This document shows, one piece after another, positions 1 through 6,847 of a stretch of 31,313 nt of DNA. How positions within the stretch are numbered: the first letter of the stretch is position 1; every line of letters begins with the position of its first letter. The notes beneath the pieces are model-generated. The model ran no database searches, was not told the DNA's origin, and was given only the letters and a program-made list of their open reading frames with translations. The translations under genes and the position numbers were made by a program. Source of the DNA: CAZJFC01 sp964545245 (GTDB taxonomy: Bacteria; Pseudomonadota; Alphaproteobacteria; Rickettsiales; 21-14-0-20-44-7); NCBI GenBank assembly GCA_964545245.1, contig CAZJFC010000016.1, positions 1-31,313 of the forward strand, read 5' to 3'.

Positions 1-36
1 CACCTCCTCAATCTCAACAGTATTAACTAAACAATG

Positions 37-111
37 CCCCTGATAGGAGGGGTGACATTACCCCCTCTACCCCCTCTCCTATGAGGAGAGGGTTGGGGTG
101 AGGTGCTAAGC
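37..111. repeat. REP-like palindrome cluster (family 1)
   Basis: Two G/C-rich palindromes lie close together: an imperfect one at 37-52 and a near-perfect one at 71-92 (arms CCCTCTCC / GGAGAGGG around a TATGA-like centre). The second has the tail ttggggtgaggtgctaagc at 93-111. Read on the minus strand this gives a head gcttagcacctcacccc followed by the hairpin, the same order as the copies at 2941-3089 and 6770-6807. It is therefore one orientation of a dispersed repeat family in this genome. Confidence 0.8.
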
Positions 112-493
112 TAAGGATGAACCTCCGGAACTCCAGAACCATTCCCCCACTACCGACTACAGGCTATAGACTTCCATCCATAAACAAAACCTATCAATAT
201 TCAAAAATCAATAAGTTTTACTTATCAACCCGTCATCCCCATGATTTTTGCCAGCATATATTTTATTACGCAAAAAGCCTCCTGACTTTTTGCCAAAACA
301 CAAATGCAGGGGCAACAATTAGTTAGGATGCATCATTTTTTAGTGTTTTACTTCAACCACTTATAGAATAACAGATTTAGAACGGTTGATTTCATTTGAC
401 TTGCCACAACCTTTAATGGTATAGTACAGAGTTATCCTAATTAATAGCGGCGTAAAACCCGCATGATATTTGACATCGTGAGTGATTTTTAAA

Positions 494-580
494 AGGCACT
501 AGGCCACAGGCTATAGGCACTAGGGAAGCGCTACGCGCTTTTTATTTAGCACGTACCCTAGCGCCTCGTGCCTAGTGCCT
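494..580 (-). terminator. Inverted-repeat element, possible glpX terminator
   Basis: The motif AGGCACTAGG occurs at 494-503 and again at 515-524, and its reverse complement CCTAGTGCCT lies at 571-580. Between them is a small hairpin, AAGCGC (526-531) with GCGCTT (535-540). Read on the minus strand, downstream of glpX, the outer stem is followed by TTTT (491-494 complement), so it could terminate the operon. The repeated 10-mer suggests a dispersed repeat rather than a dedicated terminator. Confidence 0.45.
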
Positions 581-591
581 AAGCCTATCAC

Positions 592-1590
592 CTACTTCTT
601 ATCCCGGTTAAAAATATGCTCCGCCTTGATTGTGCGCACTGTCGCTGTTTTTGAGCGCATGATGATGGAGTTGGTGGTCGCGTAATCCTTGTAAATGCGC
701 ACGCCTTCAAGCATTGGGCCACTCGTAACGCCGGTGGCGGCGAACATCACGTCGCCGCTGGCGAGTTCGTCGAGCGAATATTTCTTGTCAAAATCGGTGA
801 TGCCCATGCGTTTTGCGCGTTCGCGTTCCTCGTCCTCCGCGAAAATGAGCCTGCCCTGCATCTGCCCGCCGGTGCATTGCAGCGCCGCCGCCGCCAGCAC
901 GCCTTCCGGCGCGCCGCCAATACCCATATACATATCCGCGGTTGCCTTGCGCGCGGTCGCGATCACGCCTGCAACGTCACCATCCGGGATGAGCTGCACG
1001 CGTGCGCCTGCCTCGCGTACCTGCGCGATGATATCCGCATGGCGCGGGCGTTCGAGGATGGTAACTACCAAATCAGAAACCTCACAACCCTTTGCTTTTG
1101 CAAGGTTTTTGAGGTTTTCTTTCGGTTTTGCGTCAAGGTCCACCACATTTTTCGGCAGGCCGCCGCCGACTGCGATTTTATTCATGTAAACATCCGGCGC
1201 ATGGAGGAAACCGCCGCGCGGGGCAATTGCGATAACCGCCAGCGCGCTTGGGCCGCCTGTCGCGCAAAGCGTTGTGCCTTCAAGCGGGTCGAGGGCAATG
1301 TCAACTTCCGGGCCTTCGCCGGAGCCGACTTTTTCGCCGATATAAAGCATTGGCGCTTTGTCGCGCTCACCTTCGCCGATGACGACGGTTCCCTGTATCG
1401 CCATGGTGTTGAGGGCGCGGCGCATGGCGTCTACAGCGGCCTTGTCGGCGGCGTTGGAATCGCCTTTGCCCATCCAGTTATGGGCGGCAAGGGCGGCGGC
1501 CTCGGTGACGCGGACGGCCTCCAGCGCGAGGTTGCGGTCAAGCGTCAATGCGCCGAGTTCGTTTTTCAGCAGGGCTTTTGCGTTATTCAT
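592..1590 (-). CDS. glpX: Fructose-1,6-bisphosphatase class II (GlpX)
   Basis: This 332-residue protein hydrolyses fructose 1,6-bisphosphate to fructose 6-phosphate in the cytoplasm during gluconeogenesis. In the class II family, metal and substrate are bound by GEGERDKAPML (about residues 72-82) and DPLEGTT (101-107); both are intact. The length matches the family (about 320-335). The ATG overlaps the stop of hom as ATGA (1587-1590), which points to translational coupling. The order alaC, hom, glpX is a known alphaproteobacterial arrangement. The stop is close to the inverted repeat at 494-580. I see nothing unusual in the sequence and identify it confidently. Confidence 0.95.
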   Translation of the reverse strand: MNNAKALLKNELGALTLDRNLALEAVRVTEAAALAAHNWMGKGDSNAADKAAVDAMRRALNTMAIQGTVVIGEGERDKAPMLYIGEKVGSGEGPEVDIALDPLEGTTLCATGGPSALAVIAIAPRGGFLHAPDVYMNKIAVGGGLPKNVVDLDAKPKENLKNLAKAKGCEVSDLVVTILERPRHADIIAQVREAGARVQLIPDGDVAGVIATARKATADMYMGIGGAPEGVLAAAALQCTGGQMQGRLIFAEDEERERAKRMGITDFDKKYSLDELASGDVMFAATGVTSGPMLEGVRIYKDYATTNSIIMRSKTATVRTIKAEHIFNRDKK

Positions 1591-2864
1591 GCGAGTATCC
1601 TTATAACTTGCGGTTTTGCTTCCAGACTATCCAGTTTTGCGAGTTTTTCAACTGCCTTCCTGAACGCCGATTCCTTAACTTTCTGGGTAATGATGACCAC
1701 CTGCGCGTGGCCGTTGACCGCTTCCTCCTGAAGGATTTTCTTCACAGAAACGGATTGCTCGCGCAGCAAATGGGTAACATCTTCAAGCACTCCGGGCTTG
1801 TCAGCAACCTGAAGCCTTAAGTAATATTCCGATGATATCTCATTGATATCAAATGATTTTATTGAGCCAAGATTTGCTGCCGGAACGGTAAAGGCGAAAG
1901 TCTTGCGGCCATTTGCAATGTCGATAATGTCGGCCACCACCGCGCTTGCGGTCGGCCCTGCGCCCGCGCCACGCCCGGTCAGGGTCAACCTGCCGATCGG
2001 CGAGCCTTCGATCTGCACCGCGTTGAAAACATCGTTCACGCCTGCCAGCGGGTCGGAAAACGGGATAAGGCAAGGATGCGCCCTTTGCTCGATTTCACCT
2101 GATGTGTTAGATGTGATACATAAGTGCTTGATTTTATAACCTAATTTCTTGGCATATTCGATATCTGCAACAGTGATTTCCTGAATACCCTCAATGTGGA
2201 TCGCGTCGAAATTTGGCCTGTTGCCGAAAGCGTTGGCGGAGAGCAACGCAAGTTTTGAGGCAGCGTCAAACCCGCCCACATCGAAAGTCGGGTCGGCCTC
2301 GGCATAACCCTTTGCCTTGGCTTCATCAAGGATCGCCGGGAATTCCTCGCCGCGCGCTTCCATCTGGCTCAGGATGAAATTGCAGGTCCCGTTCAGGATG
2401 CCCGCAACCTTGGTGAATTTGTTGCCCGCCAGCCCCTCACGCAAAGCCTTGATAACCGGGATACCGCCCGCGACCGCTGCCTCATAATGAAGGCTAACCT
2501 TGTTTTCCTCGGCCAGTTCCGCCAGTTCCCCGCCGTGGCGGGCGAGCATGGCCTTGTTTGCGGTGATAAGGTTTTTGCCCGATTTCAGGGCGGATTTTGC
2601 CAGCTCATAGGCGATTCCGTCCTCACCGCCAATGGCTTCAATTATGGTATCGGCATTGGTGGTGGCAAGCGCGACAGGGTTGTCGAACCATTGGTATTTC
2701 TCGATTTCAACGCCTCGGTTCTTCGCGTTTTCCCTGCTGCGCGACGAGATTGCGACAATCTCGATCTTTTTTCCGGCGCGGGCTTCAATTTCCGCCGCAT
2801 TGGCGGAAAGAAGCTGCACAACGCCAGCGCCAACGGTTCCTAATCCTGCAATTGCAATTTTCAT
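1587..2864 (-). CDS. hom: Homoserine dehydrogenase
   Basis: It reduces aspartate semialdehyde to homoserine with NAD(P)H, the branch point toward threonine and methionine. Starting at the ATG at 2862-2864 gives 425 residues beginning MKIAIAGLGTVGAGVV, a Rossmann dinucleotide-binding motif at the very N-terminus as usual. The open frame extends to 2951, but those 29 codons run toward the repeat cluster and do not look like family sequence, so I reject the longer start. The catalytic domain contains NGTCNFIL and EADPTFDVGGFDAASK. The last 80 or so residues form an ACT domain (LRLQVADKPGVLEDVTHLL), the usual regulatory site for threonine feedback. It overlaps glpX by 4 nt. Confidence 0.95.
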   Translation of the reverse strand: MKIAIAGLGTVGAGVVQLLSANAAEIEARAGKKIEIVAISSRSRENAKNRGVEIEKYQWFDNPVALATTNADTIIEAIGGEDGIAYELAKSALKSGKNLITANKAMLARHGGELAELAEENKVSLHYEAAVAGGIPVIKALREGLAGNKFTKVAGILNGTCNFILSQMEARGEEFPAILDEAKAKGYAEADPTFDVGGFDAASKLALLSANAFGNRPNFDAIHIEGIQEITVADIEYAKKLGYKIKHLCITSNTSGEIEQRAHPCLIPFSDPLAGVNDVFNAVQIEGSPIGRLTLTGRGAGAGPTASAVVADIIDIANGRKTFAFTVPAANLGSIKSFDINEISSEYYLRLQVADKPGVLEDVTHLLREQSVSVKKILQEEAVNGHAQVVIITQKVKESAFRKAVEKLAKLDSLEAKPQVIRILA

Positions 2865-2940
2865 AGAGGGATTATTTACATCATTACCGCAGAAAACGCC
2901 AGCAGGAATGATAGCACTTTCTGATATTCCGTCCCATAAT

Positions 2941-3089
2941 GAGCACCTCACCCTAACCCTCTCCTGATAGGAGAGGGAATATAGTTCTCCCCTCCTATCA
3001 GGAGGGAAATATCTTCTTCACCCCTCCTGTCAGGAGGGAAATATCTTTTTCTCCCCTCCTATCAGGAGGGGATGGGGGAGGTGCAATGC
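2941..3089. repeat. Cluster of four palindromes between gdx and hom
   Basis: Four hairpins are arrayed at 2957-2977, 2989-3006, 3021-3038 and 3053-3071. The last three share a unit with 32-nt spacing (stem cccctcct/aggaggg, spacer aaatatct...). The ends mirror each other: gcacctcaccc at 2943 and gggggaggtgc near 3075-3085 in inverted order. The same head-plus-hairpin occurs at 37-111 and 6770-6807. It lies inside an operon, so the mRNA would carry several stable hairpins between gdx and hom and could separate their expression. Confidence 0.85.
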
Positions 3090-3407
3090 TTAGCCCGCCT
3101 GAAATTTAAGGCCGATAACACCCGCCACGATCAGCAGAAGGCAGATTATCCGCGCAACAGTTGCCGGTTCGTTGAATAGCAGCATACCAAGCACCGCCGC
3201 GCCGACCGCGCCGATTCCTACCCAGACGACATAAGCTGTGCCGATGGGTATGACTTTCACCGCCTGCGCGAGGAAATAGAAGCTGATAATCATGCCCAGC
3301 ACCGTAAGCACGCTTGGCACAAGGCGGGTAAAACCATCGGTGTATTTGATGCCGATAGCCCAGCCGACCTCAAACAGACCGGCGATTGCGAGATAAAACC
3401 ACGCCAT
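3090..3407 (-). CDS. gdx: SMR-family exporter, guanidinium type (Gdx/SugE)
   Basis: A 105-residue inner-membrane protein with four predicted helices, matching the small multidrug resistance family. The conserved membrane glutamate is in GLFEVGWAIGIKYT (residues about 11-24). The stretch TAYVVWVGIGAVGAAVLG matches the SugE/Gdx subgroup, whose characterised members export guanidinium in exchange for protons, better than the EmrE subgroup. The start codon overlaps the alaC stop by one base (TAATG), so it is translated from the alaC message. In many relatives alaC and hom are neighbours without this gene, so gdx together with the palindrome cluster looks like an insertion into the operon. I see no guanidine riboswitch upstream. 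Confidence 0.88.
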   Translation of the reverse strand: MAWFYLAIAGLFEVGWAIGIKYTDGFTRLVPSVLTVLGMIISFYFLAQAVKVIPIGTAYVVWVGIGAVGAAVLGMLLFNEPATVARIICLLLIVAGVIGLKFQAG

Positions 3408-4621
3408 TAATTCGCTCCCATGAATTTCTTGACGTTGCGGCAGGCCTGCCGGATGCGGTTGGTGTTTTCCACCATCGCAATACGCACATATTCATCGCCA
3501 TACTGGCCGAAACCGATACCGGGCGCGACTGCCACTTCCGCTTCGGAAATGAGTTTCTTTGAAAACTCAAGCGAACCGAGATGCAGGAACTTATCGGGGA
3601 TTTTTGCCCATGCGAACATGCTCGCTTTCGGCGATTCAATTTCCCAACCGGCTTTCGCCATGCCGGAAATCAGCACGTCGCGGCGCTCCTTATACATTTT
3701 GCGGAGTTCCTCAACACAGTCCTGCGGGCCGTTGAGCGCGGCGGTGCAGGCTACCTGTATCGGCGTGAACGCGCCGTAATCGACATAGGATTTGATGCGG
3801 CCAAGCGCGTAAATCAGCTTTTTGTTGCCGGTCACGAATCCGACGCGCCAGCCAGCCATGTTGTAGGTTTTGCTCATGGTGGTGAACTCGACGGAAATAT
3901 CCTTCGCGCCCTTCACCTGCAGGATTGACGGCGGCGGATTATTTTCAAAATAAATCTCGCAATAGGCAAGGTCGGAAAGGATGTAAATCCCGTGGAAGCG
4001 GCATAAATCAACCAGCTCCTCATAAAAATCGATGCTGACGGTTTCCGCCGTCGGGTTGCATGGGTAATTGAGGACAAGCGCAACCGGCTTCGGCGAGCAG
4101 TTGGCCACGGCGTGCTTCACCTGCTCCACCAGTGACTGGCCGGTGAATTTCGGCATGTGGTAAACATTCGCGCCGGAAAGCACAAAACCCCAGCAATGGA
4201 TGGGGTAGCTTGGGTTCGGCACAAGGATGGAATCACCCGGCCCGGTGATGGCGTTGGCCATGTTCACCAAGCCCTCTTTTGAGCCGATGGTAACGATCGC
4301 TTCGGTTTCCGGGTCGAGGTCAACATCGAAACGGCGCTTGTAATATCCGCACACCGCCTTGCGCAGGCCGGGAATGCCCTTCGACATCGAATAGCCGTGG
4401 GTATTGCCGTTGCTGACGGTTTCTATCAGCTTGTCGACGATATGTTTCGGCGTCGGCGAATCGGGGTTGCCCATGCCGAAGTCGATGATGTCCTTGCCCT
4501 GCCCGCGAAGTTCCGCCTTGAGGCGGTTCACCTCGGCGAAAACATAGGGCGGCAGCCGGTTGATACGGGAAAAATCCTCGTGGAGTTTCAAATCAGGTTT
4601 TTTGGCGGTTCGGTCAGACAT
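3407..4621 (-). CDS. alaC: Class I/II aminotransferase, AlaC-like
   Basis: A 404-residue PLP-dependent fold-type I aminotransferase of the AlaC group (alanine-glutamate transaminase, often annotated as LL-diaminopimelate aminotransferase). Visible motifs are DFGMGNPDSPTP (about 47-58), NPSYPIHCWGF, NYPCNPTAETV with the cofactor-binding Asn, SDLAYCEIYF with the Asp that contacts the pyridine nitrogen, and TTMSKTYNMAGWRVGF with the Schiff-base lysine at residue 251. The length is typical. It heads the operon alaC-gdx-hom-glpX; a role in pyruvate/alanine or aspartate-family metabolism fits the context. Substrate specificity cannot be read from the sequence. Confidence 0.9.
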   Translation of the reverse strand: MSDRTAKKPDLKLHEDFSRINRLPPYVFAEVNRLKAELRGQGKDIIDFGMGNPDSPTPKHIVDKLIETVSNGNTHGYSMSKGIPGLRKAVCGYYKRRFDVDLDPETEAIVTIGSKEGLVNMANAITGPGDSILVPNPSYPIHCWGFVLSGANVYHMPKFTGQSLVEQVKHAVANCSPKPVALVLNYPCNPTAETVSIDFYEELVDLCRFHGIYILSDLAYCEIYFENNPPPSILQVKGAKDISVEFTTMSKTYNMAGWRVGFVTGNKKLIYALGRIKSYVDYGAFTPIQVACTAALNGPQDCVEELRKMYKERRDVLISGMAKAGWEIESPKASMFAWAKIPDKFLHLGSLEFSKKLISEAEVAVAPGIGFGQYGDEYVRIAMVENTNRIRQACRNVKKFMGAN

Positions 4622-4678
4622 AAAATTTGCCTTGTAAAATCAGGGTTCATGTATTCGGTTCGGGAAAAAGTCCCGGTG

Positions 4679-6103
4679 TTATTCTTCGTAAGCCCGACGG
4701 GCTTCCGCGCGCTTTTTCGCGTAACGCGAAGGCGCAATTGTTGTTGAACCATAATTTTTTGAACCAACCGAAGGCGAAACACCTAACGGGCGAAGCTGCG
4801 AAAGGCTGGTTGAAGGCGTATCGCTCGGCGAAACCGCCGGAACAATCGGCGCGACATGAACCGGGGCAGATTGTGAATGGCCGGTATTCAGGTATGAAGG
4901 CGGATTACCCCTCTGCACCATAGCTTGCGGCCTTGGCGGGATCGGAACCGAATCAGGTGAATAGGAAAGCGGAGCCGGAGCATAGGCAGGCGCTTGCGCT
5001 AACGGAGCCGGGTTATATTGCGGGTTGTAACGCGCAACCGGCGGAGCAGGAGGCGGAGTATAGGCCTGATGCGATGATGAAGGCGCACCGGAATGCTTCG
5101 AGCGCACGACGACTGTAGGGCCTTCCGGCATAAGCGTTTGCTGTGGCGCAGCGATATTCACCGGAGGCTGGTAATGCTGATATTGCGGGATTTGCGGCGC
5201 TGCCGGAGGAAGCGGAGCCGGAGGCACAGGAGCAACCGCCAATGGCTGGATTTGATCCGGTGCGGAGCTTGTGAGCGGCCTTAAATCCGCAAAATTCGTG
5301 GATGCTGCAGATTGCGGAGGAAGTTCCGTAACCGGGTTACGCACGACAATTTTCTGGGCAGGCCCAGCATTGCCGTAACCCTGCGCGGCAATGTTGTTAT
5401 AATCCTGCCTGAGTTCGGCCACGCGGGGGTCCTGCGCGGCAGAAACCGGAGGGCGCGGCGCAACCGGCATCGCGGAAAGGCGTGGATAGCCATGCTCATC
5501 CACCTCGCCCGGCCTTGGCAATGGGAATGATTCCGGCGCGGAAGCCAGAGGCGGACGTGTAACTGCGGTGCTGCGCTGCACAGGCACGAGAGGGTCAATT
5601 CCCGCAGGTGGCGGTGGCGCGGAAACGATTTCACCACCCGGCAGAGGGCGGGCGATAACTTCATTGGCAGGGGAAGCCAGAGGCAGGTCTTTCGAGCCGA
5701 CGGCCTGCTGGTTAAAGGCCGGCGGACGCCTTCCTGCCGGAAGCGGAACCTGAGGATATGCGCCCTGCGCCACGGGCTGCGGCGGGGCATATGATGGCGG
5801 TGAAGGCGGCAGGGGAATTGAAGCGGCAGCGCCGGTGTAATTGTCGATCGGCGGCGGTGGCGGGGAAGGCATTTCACCCGGCATACCACCCATCATCGGC
5901 GGAAATGAGTCCGGCCCCATAGGTTGCGGCGGCTGGATGCCCATACGCTGGCGCGGCATTGCCGGTGACTGGCCGGAATTAAGGGCAGGTGTCCTCTTCT
6001 CGGCTACCGGCTCATCATCCTCCCAGAACTTCAGGCTGAAAGCCCCGGCATTCAGTGAGGTAAGCAGGAATACCACACCCATGATACCAGCATATTTTTT
6101 CAT
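4679..6103 (-). CDS. Exported proline-rich protein of unknown function
   Basis: The 474-residue product begins with a Sec-type signal peptide (MKKYAGIMGVVFLLTSLNAGA). The rest is a low-complexity chain rich in Pro, Ala, Gln, Ser and Tyr, without cysteines or predicted globular segments. It ends in a basic/acidic tail (YAKKRAEARRAYEE). A good ribosome binding site, GAGGAAA, lies just before the ATG. I recognise no family. The composition suggests an extended periplasmic or envelope-spanning protein. It stands alone between the alaC operon and the structured RNA at 6357. Low-complexity translations can be spurious, but the signal peptide, the binding site and the uninterrupted length argue that it is real. 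Confidence 0.75.
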   Translation of the reverse strand: MKKYAGIMGVVFLLTSLNAGAFSLKFWEDDEPVAEKRTPALNSGQSPAMPRQRMGIQPPQPMGPDSFPPMMGGMPGEMPSPPPPPIDNYTGAAASIPLPPSPPSYAPPQPVAQGAYPQVPLPAGRRPPAFNQQAVGSKDLPLASPANEVIARPLPGGEIVSAPPPPAGIDPLVPVQRSTAVTRPPLASAPESFPLPRPGEVDEHGYPRLSAMPVAPRPPVSAAQDPRVAELRQDYNNIAAQGYGNAGPAQKIVVRNPVTELPPQSAASTNFADLRPLTSSAPDQIQPLAVAPVPPAPLPPAAPQIPQYQHYQPPVNIAAPQQTLMPEGPTVVVRSKHSGAPSSSHQAYTPPPAPPVARYNPQYNPAPLAQAPAYAPAPLSYSPDSVPIPPRPQAMVQRGNPPSYLNTGHSQSAPVHVAPIVPAVSPSDTPSTSLSQLRPLGVSPSVGSKNYGSTTIAPSRYAKKRAEARRAYEE

Positions 6104-6321
6104 ATTTTCCTCGAAAAATAGTAATTAGTGAGTTTGATTGTGGCGGAATATAAAACATTCACAAATTTATGTGAAGGATAAAAACCCGGCTAAACCAGTT
6201 TTATTTCGATTTTATTTCATGGGGATTATTTTTGGGGGTCGTAAGTTGGTTTTATGAATGAAGAAAAGTCATTGGGCATTAAGAGTTCGCCACCGGCTAC
6301 AATATTGATTAACCATATCCA

Positions 6322-6349
6322 TTGACTTTACCCGCTCATAACCTATCCT
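6322..6349 (+). promoter_or_regulatory. Sigma-70 type promoter for the structured RNA
   Basis: TTGACT (6322-6327) and TATCCT (6344-6349) are separated by 16 bases. The predicted start near 6357 coincides with the first base of the first hairpin of the RNA described next. It is one of the best promoter matches in the window. Confidence 0.65.
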
Positions 6350-6356
6350 GAAACCA

Positions 6357-6545
6357 GAACTGCATACGCAGTTCCGGGGCGTAAGAACCTCTCCGAAAGC
6401 GGCTGGTACCAGCCGTAATGGTGCCTCCCTAGCTTAAGGCCGGGGGGGCATTGGCGCATGTCCAGGGCTTGCCTAAAGGCCAATGCGATCGTCTTTCGGC
6501 GATTTCTTAACTCCCCGGCTACCAAAGAAACTTGGTGGCCGTTTT
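6357..6545 (+). ncRNA. Structured RNA of unknown class with terminator
   Basis: About 189 nt between a good promoter and an intrinsic terminator, with no open frame that looks coding. Pairings seen by eye: a 5' hairpin GAACTGC (6357-6363) with GCAGTTC (6368-6374); a nested long-range stem made of CCGGGG (6374-6379) with CCCCGG (6513-6518), TAAGAA (6382-6387) with TTCTTA (6504-6509), and CCGAAAG (6393-6399) with CTTTCGG (6493-6499). This stem encloses two hairpins, the palindrome 6400-6415 and GCATTGGC (6448-6455) with GCCAATGC (6479-6486). It does not match 6S, SRP, RNase P or tmRNA as I know them. It could be a free small RNA or a leader that controls the microprotein at 6564. Confidence 0.65.
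6516..6545 (+). terminator. Intrinsic terminator of the structured RNA
   Basis: The stem CGGC-T-ACCAA (6516-6525) pairs with TTGGT-G-GCCG (6532-6541) across a 6-nt loop and is followed by TTTT (6542-6545). Its 5' arm shares CGG (6516-6518) with the closing stem of the RNA, so the two helices compete at their edge, as in attenuators. Confidence 0.7.
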
Positions 6546-6563
6546 AACTAATGGGAGTGTTAT

Positions 6564-6731
6564 ATGGAATATAATTTCTTTGCCGATTTGTTGAATAAAT
6601 ACAGCCAGCTAACGCCTTGGATTCAGGCAGTGCTGGAAGTTGGGCTGATAGCGGCGGTCATTGCGCCGTTTTATTTCCTGAAAGAAACTATTTGCGCAAT
6701 CGCGGGGCGGGGGAAAGGTGATGGGAATTAG
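6564..6731 (+). CDS. 55-residue single-pass membrane microprotein
   Basis: A short frame starting ATG at 6564 with GGGAG 6-10 bases upstream. The product starts MEYNFFADLLNKYSQLTPWI, has a hydrophobic span at about residues 22-39 (AVLEVGLIAAVIAPFYFL) and a short basic tail (RGKGDGN). I do not recognise it. It begins 18 bases after the terminator of the structured RNA, on the same strand, so read-through or a conditional terminator would express it. Clean binding site, plausible composition and a helix of membrane length support it; there is no homology argument. Confidence 0.55.
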   Translation: MEYNFFADLLNKYSQLTPWIQAVLEVGLIAAVIAPFYFLKETICAIAGRGKGDGN

Positions 6732-6734
6732 GCA

Positions 6735-6764
6735 GAATTTCGGAATTCTGGAATTCCGAAATTC
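6735..6764. repeat. Perfect 14-bp inverted repeat
   Basis: GAATTTCGGAATTC (6735-6748) and its exact reverse complement (6751-6764) are separated by two bases, immediately after the microprotein stop. There is no T-run, so it is not a standard terminator. It may block read-through toward the convergent gene or belong to a repeat family; a CCGGAATT/AATTCCGG stem also occurs in the ileS insert at 11374-11408. Confidence 0.7.
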
Positions 6765-6769
6765 CATCC

Positions 6770-6807
6770 TTAGCACCTCACCCCAGCCCTCTCCTCATAG
6801 GAGAGGG
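6770..6807. repeat. REP-like palindrome (family 1, single copy)
   Basis: Head ttagcacctcaccccag followed by the hairpin at 6787-6807 (arms CCCTCTCC and GGAGAGGG). It matches the copy at 37-111 in reverse orientation and the left end of the cluster at 2941. It sits in the convergent gap between the microprotein and the TPR-like gene. Confidence 0.85.
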
Positions 6808-6847
6808 AGTACCGGTTTCTTACTCCCACTGACACTAATAGGAAGGA

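Larger units (their letters stand above)
1..591. other. Intergenic region with repeats, no convincing gene
   Basis: Nothing here reads like a conserved protein. The one open frame of note (117-326, plus) begins right beside a palindromic repeat, has no clear ribosome binding site, and its translation is rich in Thr, Ser and Tyr without any recognisable motif. The stretch holds a palindrome cluster at 37-111 and an inverted-repeat element at 494-580, described separately. The middle part (about 115-480) is AT-rich and featureless to my eye. It lies downstream of the minus-strand alaC-glpX operon, where recJ is often found in relatives, but recJ is not visible. Confidence 0.6.

Noticed and set aside
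117..326. 69-codon open frame near the left edge
   Set aside because: It starts just after a palindromic repeat tail, has no clear binding site and no protein-like pattern; more likely chance in AT-rich DNA.
877..1731. Long plus-strand frame opposite glpX
   Set aside because: It overlaps glpX and hom with no recognisable motif; a shadow produced by GC-biased codons.
2865..2951. Longer start for hom
   Set aside because: The 29 extra codons do not resemble the family, and the Rossmann motif normally begins the protein at MKIAIAGLG.
2941..3089. CRISPR-like regular spacing of 32 nt
   Set aside because: Only three similar units, the repeats are palindromes and the spacers are near-identical (aaatatct...), so it is a REP-like array, not a CRISPR.
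6357..6545. 6S RNA or RNase P RNA
   Set aside because: The size is similar to 6S, but the 5' end forms its own hairpin instead of pairing with the 3' end, and no RNase P core motifs are visible.
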